Shown here: positions 31,091 through 42,628 of the stretch, piece by piece
Numbering within the stretch: position 1 is the first letter of the stretch
How the letters are laid out: each line of letters begins with the position of its first letter
NCBI GenBank assembly: GCA_025200525.1
Contig: CM045758.1
Span: 6,196,580 to 6,260,579, forward strand
DNA: 64,000 nucleotides
DNA from: Camellia lanceoleosa
Lineage: Eukaryota; Streptophyta; Magnoliopsida; Ericales; Theaceae
Direction: 5' to 3'
The notes under the pieces: model-generated
Seen by the model: the letters and a program-made list of their open reading frames with translations, nothing else
What the model was told of the DNA's origin: nothing
The model's database searches: none
Program-made: the position numbers and the translations under genes

Positions 31091-32607
31091 TCTGTACTAC
31101 TAATGCAAAACACACACACACATACAAAAAGAAAAACAAAAACTAACTAACTTACTTTAAAGGTACACGCGGCCTTAAGAAAGTTGGTAGGAGAATGGTT
31201 ATGGACTTGTGATGACAAGTGCACCCCCTCAGCCACCTTATAGACAAGTTCGACGATAGACTGAGATCACAATTCCTAATGAACATATCAAAATCCTTCA
31301 AGTAACCTTATCCCCATTAATCTTCTTTGAAACTATCGTAATGACATTAAAGCCACCACCGACACAACTAACTCCTCCTTGAAGAAAGCCATTAACCTAG
31401 GATTGTTCGAGCTGTAAACACCCGTAAATCCCACTCTTTCCTAAATCCTTTTCCCCTCCTCTTCAATGTTACCATATTCCCCTTCCATAATAAGTCCAAA
31501 GTAATTAACGGGAACGTTATAATCACAGCCAGCAACTAGTATAAGATCCTTACTAGGAAAAAGAATATCATCTCGAGGCCCAATGCAAGCATTTCTCAAA
31601 GAATTGGAAGGTGGTTGAGATTCAGTATCAAAATTAACCTTTGGTAAGAAAAAAATAAAAAATAATAAAAAAAGCAAGCATCACAATTCCTATCCACTTT
31701 GTTTTGACGATAAACATAACCAAAAATGGAAAGCAAATAATGCCCCTTCAAAGCCAAGTACTCATATGATCATACCCATTTGATTCGCATACATTAGGAT
31801 CCATTTTAACAATGAAAACACCATTACCCCATTACCATTTGCTCCCTCATTTTCTGTGTATCAATACTGAATAATTTTCCCCTTGTTCTTGGTTAGAAGC
31901 ATTATTGAATAAAATCACCGTATCAAGTTGGACTCTCGCAACACTGAGATTGAGTCTTTGTTGTGATCGTTGCCATCCAAAGACCCATCTAAGAAGTCAT
32001 CAGATTCATAATCCCCAAATTTTTCCAATGCTTGACAACCACCAAAATATCCTTCATCAATGTCTTCCCTATGAATTGACTAAGTACCCCCACCATCATC
32101 ACAAAAATGCTCTGGATCAAGATCATCCTTTAAAAAGCCTTCATGCATAGCCGTCACCATCTCTTTGCAACTTTTCCCTAACCAAATCACCAAGCTCGAG
32201 CCATCCTTCCTGTACTTGAAGCAACTGAACATTTCCTATTGGAGAAACACCATTAAGAAGTCTCACTTCCAATTGATCACCCCATATTGATCAAATAAAA
32301 AAGGACCACCAATAACCTTTATAACTCATAGGAAGCATTACTTCACCTTCTCAACAGTTTAAAAGGTCAAAGCTTGCATGATGTCTCTACAAATATATTT
32401 ATTTCTATTTAATTAATGTAGCACTCCTCTTCCCCCCCCTCCCCCCATCCCCAAGCCGTTAGCTTTCTTTCCATTCAAGATTTTTTGTTTAAAGCAAATT
32501 ACAAATCAATAACCTTATGAGCTCTAATTTTGTTGTGTGATTGGAGCTATTAATGTTGGTAATTTGTAATTTTATTATAAACAAAACCTCTGCAATTGGA
32601 GCTGATA
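31091..32607. other. Unassigned, possibly decayed transposon
   Basis: No gene is confirmed. On the minus strand about 31,440-31,640 and 32,170-32,250 show short protein-like stretches (for example G-N-V-Q-L-L-Q-V-Q-E-G-W-L-E-L-G-D-L) broken by many stops. These could be LINE ORF1 remains but match no motif I can name. A C-rich tract 'cccccccctcccccc' lies near 32,430-32,450. Confidence 0.25.
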
Positions 32608-32641
32608 ATGTTAGAAATGAATAGACTAAGATAGGTTGGAC
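32608..32641 (+). pseudogene. Left half of a LINE end split by the SIRE-like insertion
   Basis: Reads N-R-L-R-stop-V-G-H-(V) up to the SIRE target duplication. Joined across the duplication ATGTA to 38,965 it continues V-Q-R-R-L, giving the 'LRWxGHVQRR' motif found at the C-terminus of plant LINE-type reverse transcriptases. Confidence 0.6.
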
Positions 32642-32646
32642 ATGTA

Positions 32647-33871
32647 TGAAAATTTAGAAACCCTAGATGTTGATTTGTGATTATGTACCAATTTTAAGCA
32701 GAATATAACAATCCCAATCAAACAATCAAAGACAAATCGACACAACGATTTTACGTGGAAAAACCACAATTGGACACCTCCAACTATGATTAAAAAACCA
32801 CGGGCAACAGCCACAAAACAATACACTAAGAAGATTTAAAGGAATTACACAGGTATACTCTCAATTACCTAGCGAATCCACGCCTAATTGAACCAACCTC
32901 TATGTGCCTCTTCCAACCTCGTCTTCACCTCGGAATTGTCTTCACGATGAGCCACTCCAGAATCCACCGAAGAACAACTCTCTCTCTCTCTTGTGTATAA
33001 CAAACAAAACCTTTGATGTACTCTCTTTAAACCATGAGTTGAATACTCAATAAAACATCAAAGAAAACTAACAAAATATCCCCAGATATAAACCTTAAGA
33101 ACCAAAAAGAAGATTTGATTTGTGATTATGTATCAATTTTAAGCAGAATATAACAATCCCAATCAAACAAGCAAAGACAAATTGACACAACGATTTTATG
33201 TGGAAAAACCACAATTGGACACCTTCAACTATGATTAAAAAACCACGGGCAACAGCCACAAAACAATCCACTAAGAAGATTTAAAGGAATTACACAGGTA
33301 TACTCTCAATTACCTAGCGAATCCACGCCTAATTGAACCAACCTCTATGTGCCTCTTCCAACCTCGTCTTCACCTCGGAATTGTCTTCACGATGAGCCAC
33401 TCCAGAATCCACCGAAGAACAACTCTCTCTCTCTCTCTCTCTTGTGTATAACAAACAAAACCTTTGATGTACTCTCTTTAAACCATGAGTTGAATACTCA
33501 ATAAAACATCAAAGAAAACTAACAAAATATCCCCAGATATAAACCTTAAGAACCAAAAAGAAGATTTGATTTGTGATTATGTATCAATTTTAAGCAGAAT
33601 ATAACAATCCCAATCAAACAATCAAAGACAAATCGACACAACGATTTTATGTGGAAAAACCACAATTGGACACCTCAAACTATGATTAAAAAACCACGGG
33701 CAACAGCCACAAAACAATCCACTAAGAAGATTTAAAGGAATTACACAGGTATACTCTCAATTACCTAGCGAATCCACGCCTAATTGAACCAACCTCTATG
33801 TGCCTCTTCCAACCTCATCTTCACCTCGGAATTGTCTTCACGATGAGCCACTTCAGAATCCACCGAAGAAC

Positions 33872-33907
<36 letters not shown>

Positions 33908-34687
33908 TATAACAAACAAAACCTTTGATATACTCTCTTTAAACCATGAGTTGAATACTCAATAAAACATCAAAGAAAACTAACAAAATATCCCCAGATA
34001 TAAACCTTAAGAACCAAAAAGAAGATTTGATTTGTGATTATGTACCAATTTTAAGCAGAATATAACAATCTCAATCAAACAATCAAAGACAAATCGACAC
34101 AACGATTTTACGTGGAAAAACCACAATTGGACACCTCCAACTGTGATTAAAAAACCACAAGCAACAACCACAAAACAATCCACTAAGAAGATTTAAAGGA
34201 ATTACACAGGTATACTCTCAATTACCTAGCGAATCCACGCCTAATTGAACCAACCTCTATGTGCCTCTTTCAACCTCGTCTTCACCTCGGAATTGTCTTC
34301 ACGATGAGCCACTCCAGAATCCACCGAAGCTTCAGGCTCAAATTCTTCAGAATCCACCGAAGAACAACTCTCTCTCTCTCTCTTGTGCATAACAAACAAA
34401 ACCTTTGATGTACTCTCTTTAAACCATGAGTTGAATACTCAATAAAACATCAAAGAAAACTAACAAAATATCCCCAGATATAAACCTTAAGAACCAAAAA
34501 GAAGATCTAGAGGACTTTCTCTAGTTTTAGGAGAAAACCAACTATTTATAGAAAATCCAAAAGTAATCCTAGTTTTGGAAGAAATCCAATTACTTATAGA
34601 AATCCAAAAGTAATCCTAGTTTTGGAAGAATATCAATTTCTTAAAGAAATCCTTGTCAAACAGGATTGCCAATAATAAAACCTAACA
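32647..34687 (-). repeat. SIRE-derivative 3' LTR, expanded
   Basis: Begins 'tgaaaatttagaaacc' and ends 'aataaaacctaaca', matching the 707-bp LTR at 38,258-38,964 at both ends. The extra length is three additional copies of an internal unit of about 450 bp. Confidence 0.92.
32671..34508 (-). repeat. Four tandem copies of an about 450-bp LTR unit
   Basis: Units start at 32,671, 33,117, 33,567 and 34,028, each with 'tgatttgtgattatgta', and end in 'accttaagaaccaaaaagaa'. They are nearly identical. Length differences come mainly from an internal (CT)n run, which is longest (about 30 bp) in the third copy, and from a 'cttcaggctcaaattcttca' insertion in the fourth. The 5' LTR has one unit, including that insertion. 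Confidence 0.93.
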
Positions 34688-34700
34688 ATTTCCCCCTTTG
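34688..34700 (-). promoter_or_regulatory. SIRE-derivative polypurine tract
   Basis: The minus strand reads CAAAGGGGGAAAT directly before the 3' LTR start TGTTAGG. Confidence 0.88.
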
Positions 34701-36220
34701 GCAATGCCGTGACAAAACACCTAATAAATGAAATCCTAATCACCCCAACCCATTACAACCAACAAACACAAACTTCTTTCTCAAGGTCATGATCTGCAAA
34801 ACAACTATCAGTGCCACAATCTCCAAAACAACTATTAGCCCCACAAGAGTATGCGAAAAAAACAAGAAACATGTGACAAGATTATCTTGAAGTATGAGAT
34901 GAAAAACATGAATAACATGAATAGATGCAACTTGGAGATTTTAAGAACATGTAGCATGAAAACTTGAAAACTAAGACATATGCACCCGACACATGACATG
35001 AATACATGAAAAATAAATTTCTCCCCCTGTTTGTCACGAATTAACAAAGGAATCTCAAATAACAAAATCAAGATCAAAACCCACACAAGTAATGACATGA
35101 TAACGATTAACCGAATTCCCCCTCACAAAAAGCAACCACAAACACTGAAAACAGTGAACAAGAAAAAAATAACAAAAATAATATGGTGGAGCAAGCAAGG
35201 AATTTCAGAGTTGTACCTTAAAACACACAAGATTATCCAAGAAGCACAATTACTTGAAAACACAATGTGCACAACCTCTAGAAGATTCCTCATAAAAGAA
35301 AGTGATGCATTATGTGAAAAGCATAGATCCCTTGATAAAAGTGTATGTGTGACTCTTGGAGTTCGACAAACACTAGATTCAAATCCTAGTAGTAATATGA
35401 AAGTTGGACCTCCGACAACAGAATCTAATCACAACTAAGGAAAGTCAAACCACTAGGAATCAAGGGGTATTTGGTGAGTAAAGACGGGGGCTCCCCTTCA
35501 ATCAATGAATCCTTTATTTTTTTTTCTTTTTTTTTTCACATCTTTTTCTTTTCTTTTCTTTTGCACATTGTTTTTTTCTTTCTTTTACACATATTTTCTT
35601 TTCTTTCTTTTGCACACTCATTGGCGGCTGACACGCTCAAGAGTATGGAAACCGAACCAGAGAAGCATAGATATAATAAAGATTGCCTGGTTGGTGACTC
35701 TGAGGTAGCCTTTTCCTCATGGCTGGACTGCAAAGAATAAAGGGGAAAGCCATGGAGATGCAAAAAGATGGAAGATGGTTAAGAGACTCAACATCACCCA
35801 TGATATGCTAGTATAGGTCAATTCCTCTAGAAAAGAAAAAGATACAATGCCAGAAGTCCATAGAAAAAAAAAATGATCACTAAGATGGAAGACTCCAAAA
35901 TTTGCTAATCCAAGAGTGTGTACAGAATGAGATATACTAATCGCAAAATACACACTCCAAAATGAGTAATGACCACAGAAAGTATACACATGGTAACATG
36001 TAATGGATATTCTCATCAATTCCAATACGCACCAAGGACCACTCAAAAATTTCAAGCTTGCAAAATCATACTAAGAAAATCTTTTTAGATTTTTTTTATT
36101 TTTTTTCTTAACCAAAGCAAGACAAAAAAACGAACATGCACACATTTTTTTCTTTTTAAACAAAACAAGTCAGAAACGAACAAGCACACATAAACCCAAA
36201 AACTAAAACAAATAAATAGA
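34701..36220 (-). other. SIRE-type 3' non-coding region
   Basis: The long untranslated stretch between the coding region and the 3' LTR. The block at about 35,365-35,830 ('ggacctccgacaa', 'gtcaaaccactaggaatca', 'cgctcaagagtatggaaacc', 'gaggtagccttttcct') is homologous and collinear with 62,340-62,730 in the other SIRE element. Open frames in it are T-rich low complexity. No gene is called. Confidence 0.7.
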
Positions 36221-37312
36221 TTAACACAAGTCAAGTTTTCTCACCCAAACCGCTTTAGTATAAACAAAGTTGTGAGCATTGCGGTTTTTGGGTGGTGTCT
36301 TGACGTTGTGGTTCCCTTCCCTTTCAATGAGAACCCGTCTTGACATGGTTTCCAACTTCCTATTCATAGGTCTAGGCAAATACACTCTTCTATGCAACTT
36401 ATAACAATAAGGGCGATTATGACCTTGCATACCACAATGATGACAAATAAAAACAGGATGTATAGGGTGTTACTTTTTTTCTTTTACCTTACCAACTCTA
36501 GGAAGTTTGAGAAGTCCATCCTTATGTTGAATTTTTTGTTCTCCTTTTCCTTGAGTTCTTGTATCATGAGATGTAGATGCACTCTGTTTTTGCTCTTTGT
36601 TATCACCAAAGCCAATGCCACTCTTGTCACAACTCATTTGTTGAGACCCAATGATATCCTCCAAAGTCTTTGATCCTTTGTTCCAAAGACCAATGGTAGC
36701 CATAGCACACTTGAGCTCTTCCTCTTTCTTGATCAATAGTTCTTCCAAAGCAACTTGTGACATCTCGAGAGATTCAATCTTTTCTTCATCCATGGCATGG
36801 GTTTCCTGTAGCTCATTCCTCTCTGTCTCACAAGTCAATAGTTTTGCACAAAGAGCTTGTCGATCATCAGCTATCTTGATGGCATTAATCCTGGCCTCGA
36901 AAATCTCTTCCTTAAGTTTGACATTCTCACTTTCACATGCTTTAAGTTTCTTTGTGAGTTTGTCATTTAATTTGAATAAGTTAAGAGACTCCTTATACAA
37001 CTTTTCATAAGCTTGCTCAAGCTCTTCATGATCACTCTCCGAGGATTCATCATCAGTGATATTCTCAACTGACCTTTTCGTAGAATTTGTTTGTCCTTCA
37101 ACTTCGGAAGCCGCCATGAAAGCAAGGAATTGTTTATGTCCCTCTTCACTTTGATCTTCATTGTCACTATCATCTTCATCAGATTCTGATTCATCATCCC
37201 AAGTGATAGCGAGGGCTTTCTTATTCTTCAAACGAGTGGGGCATTCTGAAGCAAAGTGGCCAAATCCTTGGCATTCATAGCATTAGACTCTTTCAGAGTT
37301 CCCTTGTATCTT
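36221..37312 (-). pseudogene. SIRE gag C-terminal part: zinc knuckle and coiled coil
   Basis: Minus strand. Just after two in-frame stops following the N-terminal gag frame comes a CCHC knuckle, C-Y-E-C-Q-G-F-G-H-F-A-S-E-C (about 37,245-37,290). A 253-codon frame (36,470-37,231) follows: an acidic start (T-W-D-D-E-S-E-S-D-E-D-D), then a long Leu/Lys/Glu heptad coiled coil with 'LKACESENVKLKEE'. A last segment (36,221-36,430) reads G-H-N-R-P-Y-C-Y-K-L-H-R-R-V and Y-T-K-A-V-W-V-R-K, which in SIRE elements lies just before the protease. The long coiled-coil gag is characteristic of SIRE. Confidence 0.85.
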
Positions 37313-38185
37313 TTATTTCTCCTTCTTGGCTATAGAATTAATTTTGAGTTTATCTTTGCCTTTAGATTTATGAGTATGAGTAGATTCCAAAAGATTAGGA
37401 TTCTTTTTCAAAAAAGATTTTTTAAATTGTTTAACAAAAGCAGCCGTAATCTTGGAATCTATCTCACAATCTTCATCAGAATCCTCTCCAACTCTATGAG
37501 CACTACTAAAAGCAATAGCATCTTTTTGTTTCTTTTTGAAATTCCTATGTGCCTCATAAGTTTGGAGATTTCCAACCAAGTGATCCAGCTTGAGGTTGTC
37601 AACATCTTGAGCCTCCTCAATAGCCGTAATTTTTGGTTGGAACCGATCGGGCAAGGATCTTAAAATTTTTTCCACAACTTTGGATTCTGGTATTTTTTGA
37701 CCTAAATTGAAGCTGGAATTAACAATGTCACTCAACTTTGCATAAAATTCATCAAAAGTCTCACTATCTTTCATTGAAAGGTTTTCGAAATTAGATGTGA
37801 GCCTTTGAAGTTTTGAGCGTTTAATAGAAGGAGTGCCCTCATGAATAGTTTGTAAGATATCCCAAGCCTCTTTTGCAACTTCACAATTACAAATACGACT
37901 AAACTCTTCAGGTGTGACAGCGCAAAAGAGAGAATTGATAGCTTTGCTATTCCAGCTACTATTTTGGTAATCAATTGTGTCCCATTTATCAATTGGTTTG
38001 GGAAAAGTTACTCCATCAATGGTAATCGTTGGTTCGGTCCACCCATACATGACAGATTGCCAAACTTTTTCATCAATAGATTTTAAAAACGATCTCATTC
38101 GAGCTTTCCAAAATGAATAATTGGATCCGTCAAGTAGGGGTGGTCGAACCATAGAATTTCCCTCACGAATTGTATCCATTATCAC
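37313..38185 (-). CDS. SIRE gag N-terminal domain (290 aa)
   Basis: The best preserved frame of this element. It opens M-I-M-D-T-I-R-E-G-N-S-M-V-R-P-P-L-L, then 'GSNYSFWKARMRSFLKS', 'WSV'-like 'VWQSVMYGW', 'CEVAKEAWDILQTIHEGT', 'LQRLTSNFENLSMKDSETF', 'KILRSLPDRFQPKITAIEEA' and ends in a Lys-rich tail. These are the copia gag motifs (DUF4219/UBN2 type) that form the particle shell. The start follows the PBS by about 60 bp. The frame ends in TAA where a relative would continue to the zinc knuckle; a second TAA lies 10 codons on, so the full Gag is truncated. Confidence 0.85.
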   Translation of the reverse strand: MIMDTIREGNSMVRPPLLDGSNYSFWKARMRSFLKSIDEKVWQSVMYGWTEPTITIDGVTFPKPIDKWDTIDYQNSSWNSKAINSLFCAVTPEEFSRICNCEVAKEAWDILQTIHEGTPSIKRSKLQRLTSNFENLSMKDSETFDEFYAKLSDIVNSSFNLGQKIPESKVVEKILRSLPDRFQPKITAIEEAQDVDNLKLDHLVGNLQTYEAHRNFKKKQKDAIAFSSAHRVGEDSDEDCEIDSKITAAFVKQFKKSFLKKNPNLLESTHTHKSKGKDKLKINSIAKKEK

Positions 38186-38240
38186 AAATCAAACAAGATC
38201 TCGTTCTAAAAGAATTTTTTTTGAAAAAAAAATAGAACGA

Positions 38241-38257
38241 CCTGCTCTGATACCAAT
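38241..38257 (-). promoter_or_regulatory. SIRE-derivative primer-binding site (tRNA-iMet)
   Basis: The minus strand reads ATTGGTATCAGAGCAGG just inside the 5' LTR, containing the exact TGGTATCAGAGC match to initiator methionine tRNA. Confidence 0.92.
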
Positions 38258-38620
38258 TGAAAAATCTAGCAACCATAGATATTGATTTGTGATTATGTAC
38301 CAATTTTAAGCAGAATATAACAATCCCAATCAAACAATCAAAGACAAATCAATAAAACGATTTTACGTAGAAAAACCACAATTGGACACCTCCAACTGTG
38401 ATTAAAAAACCACGGGCAACAGCCACAAAACAATCCACTAAGAAGATTTAAAGGAATTACACAGGTATACTCTCAATTACCTAGGGAATCCACGCCTAAT
38501 TGAACCAACCTCTATGTGCCTCTTCCAACCTCGTCTTCACCTCGAAATTGTCTTCACGATGAGCCACTCCAGAATCCACCGAAGCTTCAGGCTCGAATTC
38601 TTCAGAATCCACCGAAGAAC

Positions 38621-38664
<44 letters not shown>

Positions 38665-38964
38665 TATAACAAACAAAACCTTTGATATACTCTCTTTAAA
38701 CCATGAGTTGAATACTCAATAAAACATCAAAGAAAACTAACAAAATATCCCCAGATATAAACCTTAAGAACCAAAAAGAAGATCTGGAGGACTTTCTCTA
38801 GTTTTAGGAGAAAACCAACTATTTATAGAAAATCCAAAAGTAATCCTAGTTTTGGAAGAACTCCAATTACTTATAGAAATCCAAAAGTAATCCTAGTTTT
38901 GGAAGAATATCAATTTCTTAAAGAAACCCTTGTCAAACGGGATTGCCAATAATAAAACCTAACA
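38258..38964 (-). repeat. SIRE-derivative 5' LTR (unexpanded)
   Basis: 707 bp, 'tgaaaaatctagcaacc...aaaacctaaca', with one copy of the 450-500-bp unit. Its (CT)n run at about 38,622-38,660 is the longest in the family here. 'aaccaactatttatagaaaa' could hold the TATA box. Confidence 0.92.
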
Positions 38965-39175
38965 ATGTACAACGAAGATTGGTATAGACAACAGTAAGGA
39001 AGTGCAATAGGATTACTACTAATGGAAATGCTAGGGGGAGGGTAAGACCTAGATTGACATGGTGAAGAAGGATATGAATTTACTTAAGCATATGGCCCTG
39101 CAAAACATAACGGAGAAAAATGATTCATGTAGCCCACCCCAATTGATTGGGACACAAGGTTTGGTTTGGGTAAGT
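38965..39175 (+). pseudogene. Right half of the split LINE end
   Basis: Continues the LINE frame interrupted by the SIRE derivative: V-Q-R-R-L, then at 39,033 onward G-R-V-R-P-R-L-T-W, and near 39,120-39,170 V-A-H-P-N-stop-L-G-H. This is the usual 'GRGRP+.TW ... ADP' tail that ends plant LINE ORF2 proteins. Several stops are present. Confidence 0.6.
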
Positions 39176-40102
39176 ACCAAATAAGTTACACCCTAAGTTT
39201 GGATACACAATTCCCAAACACTACGAATCAATAATAATTGGCCTACATTTTTCAGCATGCATTCTCTATTGGAATAGCAGAATACCACCTAACAAGTTAG
39301 CAATAACCACAGCTTTATAAATTGGGTTCTAGTTTCCAAACCTAATTGTTTCAGCCCACCATAGGTTTCTTGTTTTTACTTTCTCCCTTCTTAATATTAC
39401 ACACTTCTGTCTCCATTCATCAAATTTACACCCTGTTGTCTCCTCTTTGTTTCTTTATCTTTCTTATGAAAGTAACCTACACACCCAAATAGCTTGCATT
39501 ACATGTTTTCTAGACCTTAAGATCCAACTTTCACCAATCCTAATCCTAATCCTAAAGCAAGCCGCTTTTTTGATAACTAACAATAACTATAATTACAAAG
39601 CAAAAGCAATATACTTTGTACAATAACTCAAAGCAAACAAGTTTACTAACTACATTGCCTCCAAAAAAAAAAAAAACACAATAAATACAATAAATTGGAC
39701 GGTCTACAACCATCTAATGACATCCCAAAAAACAGTGATCAGGTGAATACGGACTTGATTCTGTCAACATGTGCTACTCCCACGAACAACAACCCCCTCC
39801 CCCCCAAAAAAAAATGACAAAAAACAAAACAAAACCTTAGAACATGGGATTTTGCATTTTGATGGATCAAAAGTCATATTAGAATAGATAAAGACACCTC
39901 AAAATACAATCCTATACAATGATTGAACCTTCTTAGTTTTTCTTTTGGAATTGGTATGGAAGTCTTGGTTTGTATGAGATACAGTATAGAGTTTCTTGCA
40001 TAATTAAAATGCAAAACCATCTTATTCTTTTATATTTAATGGCAAAAGTGGCACCTCAGAGAAAAAAGGAAGTTTCTAGATATGCATACAAACCCCACTT
40101 AC
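39176..40102. other. Intron/spacer, no gene seen
   Basis: AT-rich with an A12 tract near 39,664-39,676. No domain-bearing frame. Confidence 0.4.
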
Positions 40103-40181
40103 TTTCAAGACAAGATGCCATCCTTTTGCGAATTTTTTCATAGTGTTGGGCATCGTAACTAGTTGGAGTTCTGCTCATGCA
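40103..40181 (-). CDS. First coding exon candidate of the unrecognised minus-strand gene
   Basis: 79 bp on the minus strand between acceptor ...tattatgcag and a strong donor GAAA|gtaagtgg. It reads C-M-S-R-T-P-T-S-Y-D-A-Q-H-Y-E-K-I-R-K-R and M-A-S-C-L-E plus one base. That base (A) joins GT of the 30-bp exon at 30,481-30,510 to make Ser. The Met at the second codon (40,176-40,178) could be the start, or the exon at 43,390-43,440 may contribute upstream sequence. The joined product (about 78 aa from this Met) is basic and predicted helical; I do not recognise it. Phase agreement over three exons makes chance unlikely. Confidence 0.5.
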
Positions 40182-41395
40182 CTGCATAATAGAGAAAGGA
40201 CAGAAGATTAGTACAAACACTGTACTTAAAAAGAAAATTGAACAAGAAAACATAAAAGCTCTCCAAACATTAATTGAGATTAAACTAAAAATCTTTGCAT
40301 TACGAAAATTAAATCTTTGGATTTAAGCCATAAACCTATGACTCATCCTGGTGCAAGAAGAGATAAACAAAGGGAGAAGAACTCAAAGTCGGTCACAGCC
40401 TTTTACTCTCAAATATTATTCTCAAAACTAAATATTACAATGTCAAAACCCTAATATGTATATAAACAAAGTCCTATATTCTAGTTTGGAAACCTAACCA
40501 ACTAATATTCCTCAATAACTTTATTTAGTTAAATCTAACTAAAAAATAATAATAAACTACCAATTACAATTATGGGACCAAAAAGACTTTGGATGCGTGG
40601 ACTTCAACATTGGCTTCCAAATCCGATGATTGGCATCTAACCAATCAAGGGCTGCGCCATCACATCCTCAACTAAGAAAAGATGCAACAACTACTATATC
40701 ACCGATAACCATTCCCAATGACTCTGAACTCTGAAAAATTGTACCTCTTCATATTCTTTTTTCTAAAATCTCACATGAACGTGGCTCCTTTACATGAAAA
40801 TTTGCCAAGTTCTTGCTTAGAGAAGATAAACCCAAAATAGTTGCAGCAAGTTTTATAACTATAAAGATAGAGAACACAAGGGTAAAGGTAAACACATAAA
40901 CAAGATATCCTAAACATAAAATAAAAAGGAAGAAAACTAGAGAAGTTGCTGACAACTGATCACTACTTCCCTTAGAAATGAAAGTGGGGAAGTCACTGGG
41001 AGCGATTGAGCAACTTCGTTTATTAAGAGAATAATGCTTTACACTTAAATGTTTGAACCAAAAGAAGCTGAAGAAGATTTTCCTACAAAAGACAAGAGCA
41101 ACAAATTTGAGCAAAAACAATTAACCTATAACATGTATTAGTTAAACTAAAGCATAAAAACACCAATTTGCAACGTAGGTTGAGGTCGTAAAAAACTTAG
41201 AAGTTCAACAAATAACCTTTATTAGAATATATCCACACATACAGACAGAGAGAAATGTCAATGATAAAAGTAAAACTAGTGATAAATCAAGCATGAAAAA
41301 GTAACTAACAATTTTTGTTTTTAAATTTTAGTTTCCAATATGCTACAAGTTGTACACAGATGCCACGTGCCTTTTGCAAGTAGATCAAAGACATC

Positions 41396-41427
<32 letters not shown>

Positions 41428-41860
41428 GAAGCCTCTTTCATTTTGAGCAAATGGTTTTAGCTAACAAAAACCACAAACAAATAGAAAAAGACAAAAAACA
41501 CATAATTACATTATGTTCAAAGCGAGATAGAAGAAAGAGAGAGATGGCAAAAGGAAAAAAAAATACTAACCTCTACCACTAAAAGAACGAGGCATGACTC
41601 CTTATCAACAAAAAGCAAGGTTGTAAAAACTTGGGGGTTACACAAGATTGTTTTGGAATTCTACCGGCCTAGATACGATCAAATCAAGAATCATAAGATC
41701 CTATAAGAAATAAAATATATATAGCAATTTTATGTGATTAATGAATAATATCAAAATTTAGAGAGAATGCACTTCAATAAAAAAATAAAAAAATTAACTA
41801 AAACTATTTTGAAAAAAACAATAATCAAATTAACATTCACAAATTCGCCTAAACAAACTT
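40182..41860. other. Intron/spacer, no gene seen
   Basis: AT-rich, with an A23 tract at 41,404-41,427 and no recognisable coding domain. The 123-codon minus frame at 40,749-41,120 is Phe/Leu/Ser-rich and looks like chance. Confidence 0.35.
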
Positions 41861-41975
41861 GAGGATGTAGCTCAAGTGGTATAGCTCTTATACAAAATTT
41901 GAAATATGTGAATTATAAATGTTGGTGTGACAAGATCAAGGTTCGATCCTCGCATTCTAATTTGTTATCCATGCT
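41861..41975 (+). mobile_element. tRNA-derived SINE-like sequence
   Basis: Contains an A-box-like TAGCTCAAGTGG (41,868-41,879) and a B-box-like GGTTCGATCC (41,940-41,949), 60 bp apart. That spacing is too long for a simple tRNA, but the order is that of the RNA polymerase III promoter of SINEs. No cloverleaf can be drawn. Just downstream (41,990-42,170) a degenerate repeat of about 60 bp ('cattcacatgctttcttaac') occurs three times. Confidence 0.5.
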
Positions 41976-42479
41976 CACTAATGCTAACATCAAGCAATTC
42001 AACTTAGCATTCAAATCCTTTCTTAACAAAGAAAACAAATTAGAGGAAGAGTGAAATTCACATTAACATTCGCATCTCTCTTAAGAAAGACGACAAAATA
42101 ATGGAAGAGAACAATTCAAATTAACATTCACATGCTTTCTTAACAAATGAATCAAAAGAAAAGAAAAGAACAAATAAAAGACAATCAACACCGTTGCCAA
42201 ACACAATCAACACTGTTGGTGATTTTGCCACCATGACATTACTTATCAATATCACCATCACACACGGTGTCATCTAACTCCTTACTGATAATAACATCAT
42301 CAAAGTCACCAAAATCCCTTGGAGCCAGATTCTCATCTATATCACCACTTTATGAATTTTATCAACCTCTTTATCACTTATTTTGAGACTGTTTGAGAAT
42401 TTTCTCTAAGTCTACCAAAACTTGTGGACATGGTTCAACATTTGATTAGTGAAAGCCAAGCGATGTTTGTTCAAATCAT

Positions 42480-42585
42480 GCAATTCGGAGGTGTCACTTG
42501 GTCATCGGGTTTACGCTCATGGGGTGGGTCTAAAGGACTTTGCCTAGGACACAGTTCCCAGTTACCCCAAAAAAAAAAAAAAAAA
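42480..42585 (+). mobile_element. Possible SINE 3' end with A tail
   Basis: GC-richer segment 'cgggtttacgctcatggg' ... 'cctaggacacagttcccagt' ending in an A17 tract (42,569-42,585). The abrupt composition change and A tail suggest a retroposon end. No A or B box was assigned. Confidence 0.35.
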
Positions 42586-42628
42586 GCTAAGTGACATTTC
42601 AACTTATGTATGTTCCATGCACACACTA

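Larger units (their letters stand above)
32647..38964 (-). mobile_element. Gag-only SIRE-type copia derivative
   Basis: Minus-strand element of 6,318 bp with a perfect target duplication ATGTA (32,642-32,646 and 38,965-38,969). The 5' LTR (38,258-38,964) is 707 bp. The 3' LTR (32,647-34,687) is 2,041 bp because an internal unit is present four times. The PBS and purine tract are intact. Between them are a SIRE-like gag and a 3' non-coding block homologous to the SIRE element at the window's right end. Protease, integrase, reverse transcriptase and RNase H are missing; the deletion joins just downstream of the post-gag 'YTKAVWVRK' sequence near 36,215. It would depend on proteins from an intact SIRE relative. 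Confidence 0.92.

Noticed and set aside
32671..34508. Regularly repeated units resembling a CRISPR array or satellite
   Set aside because: Units are about 450 bp, lie inside an LTR and match the single-unit partner LTR. This is a eukaryotic genome.
41861..41960. Possible tRNA gene
   Set aside because: A and B boxes are 60 bp apart and no acceptor, anticodon or D stems pair, so a SINE-type sequence fits better.
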